Shown here piece after piece: positions 45,762 to 55,432 of a DNA stretch of 64,000 nucleotides. Numbering within the stretch: the first letter of the stretch is position 1; each line of letters begins with the position of its first letter. Both the position numbers and the translations under genes were made by a program. Source of the stretch: Hyphomicrobium_A sp963722495 (GTDB lineage Bacteria > Pseudomonadota > Alphaproteobacteria > Rhizobiales > Hyphomicrobiaceae); the NCBI GenBank assembly GCA_963722495.1, contig CAVRND010000008.1, positions 248,001 to 312,000 of the forward strand, given 5' to 3'. The notes under the pieces are model-generated. The model had not been told where the DNA came from, did not search any database, and saw nothing but the letters and a program-made list of their open reading frames with translations.

Positions 45762-46661
45762 TCACCCCGACACCTGGGCGACCAGGTCGTTCAGCTCGCG
45801 CGCGGTCGGCTGGCTGGTCCGTGCGCCGACCTGCCGGGTGGTCAGGGCACCGGCAGCGCATCCCCGCGCGAGCGCCTCGTCGAGGTCGCGTCCCTCGGCG
45901 AGCGCCACGGCGAGCGCGCCGTTGAACGCATCGCCCGCGCCGGTGGTGTCGAGGACGTCCACGGTGAACGCGCGCTGCTTCAGCACCGGATGGTCGCGGC
46001 GATGCAGCTCCGCGCCCTCCGCGCCGAGGGTGACGATCACCGCGTCGACGCCTGCCCCGAGGAGCTCATCGACGCTGCGTCCCATCACCTCGAGCTCGTG
46101 CTGGTTCGGTGTGAGGACGGTGACGAGCGCGAGCAGCTCGTCGGGCAGCGCCTGCGCCGGCGCCGGGTTGAGCACGAATGGCCAGCCACGGTCCCTCGCC
46201 ATCTGCGCCCAAGCGAGCACCGTGTCGAGAGGGATCTCGAGGCAGGCGAGCACGACCGCCTCGTCGACGACCGGGGCCATCGCGGCCGACCCGGGGCCGA
46301 GCTCCGCGTTGGCGCCCGCCGCGATGATGATGGCGTTCTCATGCTGGCGATCGATGACCACGGCCGCGACCCCGGTCGAGCTCTTCACCCGTGCCACCAG
46401 GCCGACATCGACGCCGTTCGCCTCGAGATCGTTCATGGCGCGGTCGCCGAAGTCGTCGGTGCCGATCCGGCCCACGAGCATGGCGTGCGCCCCGAGGCGC
46501 GCTGCCGCAGAGACCTGGTTGGCGCCCTTGCCGCCCGGCAGCACCTGGAACCGTCCGCCGCGAACTGTCTCACCGGGCTCGGGGATGCGCTCCACATCGG
46601 TGAAGACCAGGTCCATGTTGACGGAGCCGACGACGATGACCGGGGCGGGCATGCGCACCAT
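45762..46661 (-). CDS. rbsK: Ribokinase
   Basis: 299 residues, PfkB family. It phosphorylates D-ribose to ribose 5-phosphate with ATP. VIVVGSVNMDLVFTDVERIP at the N-terminus, the sugar loop LPGGKGANQVSAAARLGA near residue 42, and the anion hole with catalytic Asp in DTTGAGDAFNGALAVALAEG near 243. NPAPAQALPDELL near 165 is also typical. A start 3 codons later (ATG at 46652) is possible. Divergent from the MarR gene, with likely operators between them. Confidence 0.93.
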   Translation of the reverse strand: MVRMPAPVIVVGSVNMDLVFTDVERIPEPGETVRGGRFQVLPGGKGANQVSAAARLGAHAMLVGRIGTDDFGDRAMNDLEANGVDVGLVARVKSSTGVAAVVIDRQHENAIIIAAGANAELGPGSAAMAPVVDEAVVLACLEIPLDTVLAWAQMARDRGWPFVLNPAPAQALPDELLALVTVLTPNQHELEVMGRSVDELLGAGVDAVIVTLGAEGAELHRRDHPVLKQRAFTVDVLDTTGAGDAFNGALAVALAEGRDLDEALARGCAAGALTTRQVGARTSQPTARELNDLVAQVSG

Positions 46662-46693
46662 TGTGGCAGCGCGCCTGTGCCCGCTAGAACTGG

Positions 46694-46721
46694 TTAGCCC
46701 AGCTAATAGTTCGCTAGACTA
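46694..46721. promoter_or_regulatory. Putative MarR operator
   Basis: TTAGC-CCA-GCTAA is a perfect inverted repeat (46694-46706), directly followed by a second, weaker one, TAGT-N7-ACTA (46707-46721). They end 7 bases before the MarR start. The position suits autoregulation of the marR-MFS operon. The ribokinase start is 33 bases away on the other side. Confidence 0.5.
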
Positions 46722-46727
46722 ACGACC

Positions 46728-47144
46728 GTGCCCGAACACTTTGACGACGAACTTCGCATCGCGGTCCTCCGACTGGCTCGGCGGATGCGACTCGAGCGGG
46801 CCAACGCCGACGTCAGCGACACCCAGCTCTCCGTGCTCTTCAACCTCTGGAAGGAGGGACCGCAGACGCTCGGCGCGCTCGCAGACCTCGATCGGGTGAC
46901 CCCGCCATCGATGAACCGGACGGTCGGCGCCCTGGCCGAGCTCGAGCTCGTCACGCGGACCTCTTCCCCCGACGACGGCCGCAAGGTCGTGATCGAGCTG
47001 ACCGCGGCCGGAGCCGAGGTGGTCACGGAGACCAGGCGCCGGCGGCAGGAGTGGTTCTCCCGGGTGATCGCCGGGCTCGACGACGCACAGCGCGCCGTGC
47101 TGGATGCCGCGACGCCACTCCTGATGGAGCTCGCCGACTCATGA
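46728..47144 (+). CDS. MarR family transcriptional regulator
   Basis: 138 residues, GTG start. Winged helix: VSDTQLSVLFNLWKEGPQTL, GALADLDRVTPPSMNRTVGA (recognition helix) and the wing SSPDDGRKVVIELTAAGAEV. The C-terminal helix for dimerisation follows. Its stop overlaps the MFS start in ATGA, so regulator and exporter form a typical drug-responsive pair. The inducer is unknown. Confidence 0.93.
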   Translation: MPEHFDDELRIAVLRLARRMRLERANADVSDTQLSVLFNLWKEGPQTLGALADLDRVTPPSMNRTVGALAELELVTRTSSPDDGRKVVIELTAAGAEVVTETRRRRQEWFSRVIAGLDDAQRAVLDAATPLLMELADS

Positions 47145-48428
47145 GGACGATGTTCCGGTCCCTCGGCGTCGTGAACTACCGCACCTGGTTCATCGGTGCG
47201 CTGGTCTCCAACGTCGGCTTCTGGATGCAGCGCACCGCGCAGGACTGGATCGTGCTCACGGAGCTCACCGATCACGATGCCGTCGCGGTCGGCATCACGA
47301 CGGCCCTGCAGATGGCACCGGTCGTGCTCCTGGTGCCCCTCTCTGGGTACATCTCCGACCGCTTCGATCGCCGGACCGTGCTGACGATGACGAACACGGC
47401 CATGGGCCTGCTCGCGGTCCTGCTCGGCTCGCTCGTGATCACCGGCACGATCCAGCTCTGGCACATCTACCTGATCGCGGGCATCGGTGGCGTGGTCAAT
47501 GCGATCGAGAACCCGTCCAAACAGGGCTTCGTGTCGGAGCTCGTCACCGCGGAGCGGCTCACCAATGCCGTGTCGCTGAACTCGGCGTCGTTCAACGTGG
47601 CGCGTACCGCCGGCCCATCGATCGCGGCGGGGCTGGTCTTCTTCGTCGGCGCGGGATGGGTGTTCTACATCAACGCCGTCACCTTCATCGCGATGATCGT
47701 CGCCATCCGGATGCTGGATCGGTCCGAGCTGATCGACACCCCGCGCCTGGCGCGGTGGAAGGGCAACCTCAGCAGCGGGTTGCGCTACGTCCGCACCCGG
47801 CCCGATCTTCTCGTCCAGTTCGCGGCCGCGTTCCTCATCGGCGCCTTCGTGATGAACTTCCCCATCTTCGCGGCGACGATGACCACGGTCGAGTTCGGCC
47901 TCGGGGTCGGGCAGTACGGGTTCCTGCTCTCCTGCCTCGCGGTTGGCGCGGTGATCGGCGCGCTGCTTGCCGCACGGCGGGAGCGACCGAAGCTCTCGGT
48001 GATCGCGATCGGGGCGGCGGCGGCCGGCGCGACGCTCGGGCTCGCGGCGCTCATGCCCGTGTACTGGGCCTTCGCGGTGACCCTCGTGCTGACCGGGGTC
48101 GGGGTGCAGACGATCATGGCGACCTCGAACGCGTACGTGCAGCTGACCACCGAACCGGCCATGCGAGGGCGGGTGATCGCGATCTACTTCGCGATCTTCC
48201 TGGGCGGCACCCCGATCGGCGCTCCGACCGTCGGCTGGGTCGCCAACACGTTCGGCCCAAGGGCCGCGATCGGCGTCGCCTCCGTCGCGGCACTCGCTCG
48301 CCGCCTCCTTGCTCGGCGTCTACGTCCTGCGCAAGCGCGGCGTCGGCCTGCGGTTCTGGCGCCGGCTGTCACGCGAGGATGTCGTGGCCGAGCTCGAGCT
48401 CGACCAGGCGGCCGCACGCCGCATCTGA
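47141..48428 (+). CDS. MFS transporter of the MarR-linked type, frameshifted near its end
   Basis: About 428 residues and twelve helices, of the enterobactin-exporter-like (DUF894/MFS_3) group: VVNYRTWFIGALVSNVGFWM, QRTAQDWIVLTELTDHDAVA, the loop GYISDRFDRRTVLTMTN and NPSKQGFVSELVTAERLTNA. One surplus base near 48296 breaks helix 12; removing it gives ASLLGVYVLRKRGVGLRFW and a stop at 48428. It probably exports a toxic compound or siderophore under MarR control. The substrate is unknown. Confidence 0.9.
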
Positions 48429-48432
48429 ACGG

Positions 48433-48885
48433 TCAGCGGCGGTCGAACACCAGGAGGGTCGAGCTCGCGGTCACGAGCACGCGCCCCTCCGAATCGGTCA
48501 GGACGCCGTCGGCGAAGCCGGCGCGCCGGCCGACCTTCAGCGCCGTGCCGGTCGCGCGGACGACACCGGTGTCCCGCAGGACCGGCGCGATGAACGACAT
48601 CTTGAACTCGAGGGTCGTGTAAGCCTGGGTCGGGCTGAGCTTGGAGTGCACCGCGCACCCCATCGCCGCATCCAGGAGCGCCGCAGCGTAGCCGCCCTGC
48701 ACGACGCCGATCGGGTTGTAGGCGTGGTCACCGGGGATGCCCTCGAACACGGCGCGGCCGTCGGCGAACTCGACGTAGTCGAATTGGAGGGTCTCCATGA
48801 TGCCCGGCTTCCGGCCTGACGCTGCGAGCGCGAGCAGCGCGTCAAGCCCGCTGGCTCCCGGTGCGATGTCCTCGATCATGCTCAT
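48433..48885 (-). CDS. PaaI family hotdog thioesterase
   Basis: 150 residues. Hotdog fold with MGCAVHSKLSPTQAYTTLEF and the catalytic-loop region NPIGVVQGGYAAALLDAAMG near residue 65, ending VLVTASSTLLVF. Members hydrolyse aryl- or acyl-CoA thioesters. It converges with the MFS gene 4 bases away. The start overlaps the presumed end of the LPATG surface protein by about 44 bases. Confidence 0.9.
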   Translation of the reverse strand: MSMIEDIAPGASGLDALLALAASGRKPGIMETLQFDYVEFADGRAVFEGIPGDHAYNPIGVVQGGYAAALLDAAMGCAVHSKLSPTQAYTTLEFKMSFIAPVLRDTGVVRATGTALKVGRRAGFADGVLTDSEGRVLVTASSTLLVFDRR

Positions 48886-50396
48886 GGCGCAATCGTACGA
48901 TCAGGACGCCGAGCACGAGCACGGTCAGAGCACCAATTGGCACGAGCGGCGTCACCGTTGCACCGGTGGCCGGCAACGTCAGCGACAAGGTCGCCGGGCA
49001 GCTCAGCATCGGCAGGTAGAGCTCGGGGTCGTCGGTCCAGACCAGCGCCCGGTACCGAGCGCCCTGATCCGCAACCGTCGGAGTCACCGACAGGGTGGGA
49101 TCCTTCGGCACCGGGAATGTCGGTCCAGTCCTCGGTGCCGGCGGCAGCCCGCTGCCACTGGACGAAGAAGGCAGGCTCGGCGTCGATCGTGAACTCGACC
49201 GGCTGGCCTGGCCCGCCGCCGGACACGCTGACCGGCTGGGTGGTCACGAACGGGCTGCCGACGTTCTGGATGGACACGTACAGGCCCTGCCCGTCGCCGC
49301 CTTGGTCCGACCACACGAAGTCGGGCCGGCCGTCGCCGTTCAGGTCGCCGGCGTCGATGATCGCGCCGAGGCCGGTGATGTCGAAGATCGTGCCGGTCGC
49401 AGCGTACGTGCGGTCACCCTGGTTGCCGTAGGTGACGATCTCGGTCCCCTGGCCGCTGAACGTGAGGACATCGGGGTAGCACTGCAGCGCGTACTGCATG
49501 GTCCGGAACTGCAAGCCCGGACCGATCGAGACGGCCGCACCCTGCAGGAATGAACCGTCCGGCAGCTGGTAGTGGACGACGAAGTCGGTGAAGGTGTCCT
49601 CGTCGTAGAAGACGATGTCTTCGAGGCCGTTGGCGTCGAAGTCACCCTTCGCATGAGCGCCCTGCTCCGGAATCGTCAACGTGCTCGACCCGTCGCCATT
49701 CGTGACGATGACACTGACACCGTGCCCGGCTGCCACGGCCTGCACGAGCACTGCGGGCTGGCCGGCATAGGTGAAGGCGTACGCTCCCTGGAACCAGGCG
49801 AAGAAGCCCGGTGGTGGCGTCACGGGCACGACTGTCTCCGTATAGAGGCCGTTGAGATCGAAGTACACCAGATCGCCGGTCGTCGTCGCGATGGCGACGA
49901 CCTGGTCGCCGCCGAGCTCGGTCGCCGCGAGCCCGCCGAGGAAGTCGTGCCCGGTGTAGGTGTGGAGTGGTGCACCGCCGGCCGAGCTGTACACGAGCAC
50001 GTTGTTGTTCATCCCGCCGTCACTGCAGTGAACGGCGAACTCGAGGTCGCCGCTGGGGACGAAGTCGGCGAGGACGACCCAGCCCTCCGTCAGGCCGCCG
50101 CACGTGGCAGGCAGGCTGTGCACCGCCGACGGCGTGAAGGTCGGGTTCGCGTTGCCGTCGTTGATGAAGAACTGGAAGGTGTCACCCGCTCCGGACGCGA
50201 CGGCGATGTCGTTGTCCCCGTCCCCCTCGATGTCGCCGATGACCCCGACCTCGTAGACATTGAGGGAGATCGAGGTCAGCGGTCCCATGTCCGGGTTGTC
50301 GGAGGGCGGTCCGCTGGCGAGTGCCGGGGCTGTGCCGGCGATGCCGAGGCTGAGGGCGCCGAGGATGGCGCCGGCGGGGACGACAGAGCGGCGCAT
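48842..50396 (-). CDS. LPXTG-anchored FG-GAP/VCBS surface protein, one frameshift
   Basis: About 518 residues. The ATG at 50396 has GGAGCGCTC directly upstream, the same 12 bases as before the larger surface gene at 31278. Signal peptide (AGAILGALSLGIAGTAPALA), then ASGPPSDNPDMG, FG-GAP-like pieces (IGDIEGDGDNDIAVAS, GDFDANGLEDIVFYDED, GDLNGDGRPDFVWSD) and an Ig-like piece with WQRAAAGTEDWTDIPGA. A surplus base near 49110 precedes the end RYRALVWTDDPE, LPATGATVTP, a helix and RLRHE. A wall-linked sortase substrate; ligand unknown. Confidence 0.85.
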
Positions 50397-50492
50397 GAGC
50401 GCTCCTTCGGGTGAAGGCGAGCCGGCATCGGGTGACACCTGCACACCGGTATACGGGAACTTGCCCGGCCCCGGCAAGGTAGACCGTGTCGT

Positions 50493-51353
50493 CTACCCCG
50501 GCTCAGCCGGCGCGCTGATGACTCCCGGGTGATCTCGACGTTCACGAAGAGGGTCGAGCCGTAGGGCCCGGCGTACACACCCGAACGGCGGCACGTCGTT
50601 GTAGTCGCGGCCGCGCCCGACCGCGACGTGGCGGTCGCCGATGTAGATCCGGTTGGTGGGGTCGAAGCCGCGCCACTCGCCGCCGCAGACCACTCGACCC
50701 AGGCGTGCGACTCGCCTGCACCGTCTCGCCGATCGCGGCGCCGGCCGCGGGTGCAGGTACCCGGACACGTACCGCGCGGGGATGCCGACCGAACGCAGCG
50801 CGCCGAGCGCGAGGTGGGTGATGTCCTGGCAGACGCCCTTCGTGCCGCCCACGCCTCGACGCCGTCGAGTGCACGCCGGTCACGCCCGGCATGTACTCCA
50901 TCTGGTCCGGAGCGCGGGCGCAGATCGGCAGGGCCGCCTCGCACGCGTCCGCCGCATCCCCGCGGCCGCGGGCGAGCTCGACGACCTCGACCGGCGGCGC
51001 GGTCCGGCGGGTCTGCGCCGAGCTGCTCGACGTATCGATCGCGGTCTCGGCGCGGCGCGAGGTCCTCCCAGGACAGGCAGGTCTCTCGTGGGCGCGCGGC
51101 CGCACCTCCACGAGGCGCGATCGCGGTGAGCGACAGCTCCTTGTGCGGGGTCAGGATCTCGAACGAGGTCACCCGCGAGCCCCAGTAGTCGACGTAGCTG
51201 TGGTGGCTCGACATCGGCAGGATCTCGACGTGGAGAGCAGCACGAGCTGGCCGTCGGCGCTGACCGGCAGCATCCGGGCCTCGTTGTAGCGAGGCCGTGA
51301 CGTCGCCGCCGTAGTGGAAGCCGGTCACGTGCTTGATGCGGCAGGCGGTTCAC
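50493..51353 (-). CDS. Transglutaminase-like protein of the permuted ATP-grasp cassette, multiply frameshifted
   Basis: About 285 residues. The GTG at 51353 overlaps the alpha-E stop and opens NRLRIKHVTGFHYGGDVTAS (one surplus base removed near 51337). The N-terminal domain has SSHHSYVDYWGSRVTSFEIL. The transglutaminase core has GVCQDITHLALGALRSVGIPA (Cys), the His strand HAWVEWS and Asp in WRGFDPTNRIYIGDRHVAVG, then GRDYNDVPPF. At least six frame changes lie between 50530 and 51290. The stop at 50493 is a best guess. It probably acts as a peptidase or amidase rather than a cross-linker. Confidence 0.78.
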
Positions 51354-52275
51354 GGTCTCCCCCACCCAGCTCGGCGCCGCGTTGGTCGGGAAGTAGCGCT
51401 GGCGGATCGCCTCGCTCGCCGCGCTGGTCGCGAGCTGCACGTTGTCCATGTGCAGCGGCAGGTCCTCGAGGATCTCGGCGATCGGCCGGTACTCCAGCTC
51501 GCTGCGGATCTGGCCGAGCAGCCGCAGCGCGTGGTCGGACACGCCGACCCGGTCGGACCGCGGCTCGATGTCGCGCATGCACTGCTCGGCGCGGCTGACC
51601 GAGAACAGGATGCTGCGCGGGAACAGCCGGTCGAGCAGCAGGAACTCGGCGGCGTTGCGGCGCTCGGCACCCCGCGGTACGTGCGCAGGTACGCCTCGTA
51701 CGCGCCGCACGAACGCAGGATGGTCGTCCAGCTCGGGCCGCTGGCCTCGGTGAGCGAGCGGGTGGCGAGCAGGCGCGCGGTCATGTCGGCGCGCTCGATC
51801 GACCGGCCCAGGGTGAAGAACTGCCACGCCTCGTCCCGGCTGGTCGCCGACTCGATGATGCCGACGGCGAGCGCCGAGCGTTCGCGCACCCAGGCGAAGA
51901 ACTCGTGCACCTTGTCGCTGGCGACGCGTCGCGGCATGCTGGCGCGGGTCGTGTTCAGGCACTCCCACAGCTCGGTGGACACGATCTCGCGCGCACGGCG
52001 GGCGTTCTCGCGCGCGGCGATGAGGGAGCAGGCGATGGATGCGGGCTCGGAGCGGTCGACGGCGAGGATGCCGAGCACGTTCTGGCGGGTGAGCGACTGG
52101 TCGTCGGGCACCTCGGTGCCCATGACGCTCAGCAGCGAGCGGCAGGCGTGTCCTCCTCGATCCACGGGTCCTCGAGCAGCAGCTGCAGGTGCACGTCGAG
52201 GATGCGCGCCGTGCCGTCGGAGCGCTCGACGTACCGCCCGATCCAGAACAGGCTCTCCGCGATGCGGCTCAGCAT
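51350..52275 (-). CDS. Alpha-E domain protein (DUF403), frameshifted
   Basis: About 308 residues, all helical. MLSRIAESLFWIGRYVERSD is the classic N-terminus with the conserved ER pair. NARRAREIVSTELWECLNTT, EAWQFFTLGRSIERADMTAR (second ER) and ERRNAAEFLLLDRLFPRSIL follow. Frame changes lie near 52148, 51675 and 51360; removing the last makes the protein end SWVGRP at 51350. It stands 3 bases after the ATP-grasp gene. Genes of this family always travel with permuted ATP-grasp and transglutaminase genes; the biochemical role is unknown. Confidence 0.83.
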
Positions 52276-52278
52276 GGG

Positions 52279-53883
52279 TCACCCGCTTGCTGCTGCTGTT
52301 GCTGTTGTGACGTTTCGTCGGGGCGGTCCGGTTGGTGCCGCCGCAGCAGCCGGGGCCGACGATCGAGATCGGCTCGGTGGCGGCTGCCTGCCCGGCGACC
52401 AGGCCCCGGAGCTGTGCCGCGACACCGCGGCGGGTCCTGCCACCACCCAGGTGTCCTTCGACCCGCCGCCCTGCGACGAGTTCACGACCAGCTCGCCCTC
52501 AGGCAGCGCGACCCGGGTGAGGCCGCCCGGCAGCACCCAGACCTCGTTGCCGTCGTTCACCGCGAAGGGGCGCAGGTCCGCGTGGCGCGGCCGCATCCCG
52601 CCGTCGACGAGCGTGGGGATCGTCGACAGCTGCACCACGGGCTGCGCGATCCAGCCGCGCGGGTCCTCGCAAGAGCCGGCCGTTCAGCTCCTCGAGCTCG
52701 GCTTGGATGCGGCCGGGCCGATGACGAGGCCCTTGCCGCCCGAGCCGTCGACGGGCTTGACCACGAGCTCGTCGCAGCCGGTCGAGCACCTCCTCGAGCG
52801 CGCCCGGCTCCTCCAGCCGCCAGGTGTCGACGTTCGGGAGGAGCGCGTCCTCGCCGAGGTAGTAGCGGATGAGGTCGGGCACGTAGGTGTAGACGAGCTT
52901 GTCGTCGGCGACGCCGTTGCCGACCGCGTTCGCGATCGTGACATTGCCGAGGCGCGCGGCGAGCAGCAGGCCGGGCTGCCGAGCATCGAGTCGGCGCGGA
53001 ACTGGAGCGGGTCGAGGAACTCGTCGTCCACCCGCCGGTAGATCACGTCGACGCGCGTCGGTCCGGCGGTGGTCCGCATCCAGACCCGGCCGCCCGAGCA
53101 GAACAGGTCGCGGCCCTCGACGAGCTCGACGCCCATCAACCGTGCCAGCAGCGTGTGCTCGAAGTACGCGGAGTTGTAGACGCCCGGGGTGAGCACGACG
53201 ACCGTCGGGTCGTCCACGCCGCCGGGCGCGCTCGCCCGCAGGGCGGCAAGCAGCTGGTGCGGGTAGTCGCCGACCGGGCGCACCCGCATCGGGACGAATA
53301 GCTCGGGGAGCGTCTGCGCCATCACCCGCCGGTTGGAGATGACGTAGCTCACGCCCGACGGCACGCGCACGTTGTCTTCGAGCACGCGCCATGCGCCGGC
53401 CTCATCGCGGATGAGGTCGATGCCGCTGACCTGGATGCGCACGCCGTTCGCCGGCTCGATGTTCGCCGCCTCGCGGTGGAAGTGGGAGCTGGACGTGATC
53501 AGCCGGGCCGGGATGACGCCGTCCTGCACCGCGGACTGCTCGCCGTACACGTCCTTGAGGAACGCCTCGAGCGCCCGGACGCGCTGCTGGATGCCGGCCT
53601 CGACGGCTGCCCACTCCGCCTGCTCGATGACGCGGGGCACCGCATCCAGCGGGAACGGGCGCTCTTCGCCGGCGAAGTCGAAGGTGACGCCCTGTGCCAG
53701 GTACGAGCTGGCGAGCGCCTCGGTGCGGCCGCGCAACTCCTCCTGCGTCATCTGCGCGAGGGCGGTGTGGATCTCCTTGTACGCCTCGCGGGCAGACCCC
53801 GGTGCGCCGAACATCTCGTCCCACGCCTGTCCGGGCGCCGGGGCCGTAGCGGTGGCCCCGTAGCCATCGAACAGGTCCGCCAT
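52279..53883 (-). CDS. Circularly permuted ATP-grasp type 2 protein, frameshifted
   Basis: About 530 residues. MADLFDGYG start, ERPFPLDAVPRVIEQAEW, GVRIQVSGIDLIRDEAGAWR, VLEDNVRVPSGVSYVISNRR, VVVLTPGVYNSAYFEHTLLA and YTYVPDLIRYYLGEDALLPN are those of the DUF404/DUF407 family. The nucleotide-binding lysine/glycine loop is ELVVKPVDGSGGKGLVIGP. It ends with the ELVVNSSQGGGSKDTWV region. Frame changes lie near 52980, 52780, 52715 and 52670. It is a predicted carboxylate-amine ligase, probably making a small peptide that the cassette's transglutaminase modifies; no product is known. Confidence 0.85.
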
Positions 53884-53949
53884 CTGCACACTCTACGGCC
53901 GGTGTGTTGCACGGTTGTTTCCGCTGTGCACGGCTGCCAGGGTGTGTGC

Positions 53950-54591
53950 ATGAGCTCACCCGTCATCCTCGTGCTGCCCGGCGGGGGCTACGGTCATCTC
54001 GCCGACCACGAGGGTGTTCCTGTCGTCGAATGGCTGGGGTCGCTGGGGTGGCGCGCCAAGGTCGTCGAGTACCCCGTGCTCACCCGGCATCCTGGACCGC
54101 TGCATGCGGTGCAGCGGGTCGTACGCGCGGAGCGGGCCAATGGGGCGCCGATCGTCGGCGCCCTCGGCTTCTCCGCCGGTGGGCACTTGGCCGGCCACGC
54201 GGCGCTGGTCGGCGCCGGCGACACCGCGGTCGATTTCGCCGTGCTGTGCTACCCGGTCGTGAACATGCTCAGCGAGACGCACGCCGGCTCGCGGGAGAAC
54301 CTGATCGGGCTGGATGCGACGGATGGGCTCCGGCGGGCGCTCTCGTTGCAGCTGCTGGTCACACCCGCGTCCCCGAGCATGTTCATCTGGAGCACCACGG
54401 ATGACGCCTCGGTGCCGATCGAGGACCACGCCTACGAGCTCGGCCATGCGCTCGCGCGCCACGGGGTCGACCACGATTTCCATGTGTTCGAGCAGGGCGG
54501 CGCACACGGCATGGGACTCGGCCCGGGCACGGTCACGGGCGAGCAGTGGACACGACTGGCAGCCGAGTGGCTGAAGAAGAAGCGGCCGTGA
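53950..54591 (+). CDS. Alpha/beta hydrolase (esterase/acetyl-esterase type)
   Basis: 213 residues. Oxyanion motif ILVLPGGGYGHLADHEGVPV near the N-terminus, the nucleophile elbow GALGFSAGGHLAGHAALVG near residue 80, acid residue in WSTTDDASVPIEDH and His in FEQGGAHGMGLG. The HGGGY-like start resembles xylan acetyl-esterase and BD-FAE families. No signal peptide. The stop overlaps the gluconolactonase-like start in GTGA, so the two are coupled, hinting at a joint role in sugar-ester or lactone metabolism. Confidence 0.86.
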   Translation: MSSPVILVLPGGGYGHLADHEGVPVVEWLGSLGWRAKVVEYPVLTRHPGPLHAVQRVVRAERANGAPIVGALGFSAGGHLAGHAALVGAGDTAVDFAVLCYPVVNMLSETHAGSRENLIGLDATDGLRRALSLQLLVTPASPSMFIWSTTDDASVPIEDHAYELGHALARHGVDHDFHVFEQGGAHGMGLGPGTVTGEQWTRLAAEWLKKKRP

Positions 54592-55427
54592 GCGCGCCCG
54601 CCATCGGCGCGCTGGAGCTGCTGTGGAGCCCCGCGATCTGGTCGGAGGGCCCGGTCTGGGTGCCGCAGTCGCAGACCGTGCGATTCAGCGACGCGAAGAA
54701 CAACCGCATCCTCCAGTTCGACCCGGCCACCGGCGCGGGCACGGTGTTCCGCGACGACGCGGAGTACACCAACGGCCGCACGCTCGACCTCGAGCACCGG
54801 GTGGTGCAGTGCAGCCATGGCCGTAGGGCGATCGAGCGGGAGGACGCGGCGGGTCCCGTCGTGATCGTCGACCGTTGGGGTGCGGACGTGCGGTTCAACT
54901 CGCCGAACGACGTGGTGGTCGCCCGCGACCGGGCGATCTGGTTCACCGACCCGCCCTACGGCATCCTGCCCGGTACCACCGAGGGACGGGAGGCGCCGCC
55001 CGAGTACGACGGCCACTACGTGTTCCGGTACGCCGACGGGGTCGCGGAGCCGGTGGTCACCGACCTCGTGCACCCGAACGGGCTCGCCTTCTCGCCGGAC
55101 GAGTCGATCCTCTATCTGGCCGACACCGGCACCGAGCGGCACCTGCTCTACGCGTGGCAGGACGGCGTCACACGGTTGTTCAAGGAGATCCCGCAGGGCA
55201 TGCCGGACGGATTCCGCGTGGATGTGGAAGGCCGGATCTGGACCTCGGCAGGCGAGCATGTGGTCGTCTACGCGCCGGACGGCACCGAGCTGCTCGACAT
55301 CCCGGTGCCCGAGCGCGTGGCAAACGTCTGCTTCGGAGGTGCGGACGGGACGGACCTCTATGTCACGGCATCGACGTCGCTCTACCGCATCCCCACCGAG
55401 ACGAGGGATGCGGCGCAGCACTGGTAG
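54588..55427 (+). CDS. SMP-30/gluconolactonase family protein
   Basis: 279 residues, GTG start overlapping the hydrolase stop. Six-bladed propeller typical of sugar lactonases: LWSPAIWSEGPVWVPQSQTV, RFNSPNDVVVARDRAIWFTD with metal-binding Asn, and LVHPNGLAFSPDESILYLAD with the catalytic Asp further on in GMPDGFRVDVEGRIWTSAGE. It hydrolyses aldonolactones in most relatives. Exact substrate unknown; the two-gene operon converges with the tetrulose-phosphate genes. Confidence 0.9.
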   Translation: MSAPAIGALELLWSPAIWSEGPVWVPQSQTVRFSDAKNNRILQFDPATGAGTVFRDDAEYTNGRTLDLEHRVVQCSHGRRAIEREDAAGPVVIVDRWGADVRFNSPNDVVVARDRAIWFTDPPYGILPGTTEGREAPPEYDGHYVFRYADGVAEPVVTDLVHPNGLAFSPDESILYLADTGTERHLLYAWQDGVTRLFKEIPQGMPDGFRVDVEGRIWTSAGEHVVVYAPDGTELLDIPVPERVANVCFGGADGTDLYVTASTSLYRIPTETRDAAQHW

Positions 55428-55432
55428 CCGTG

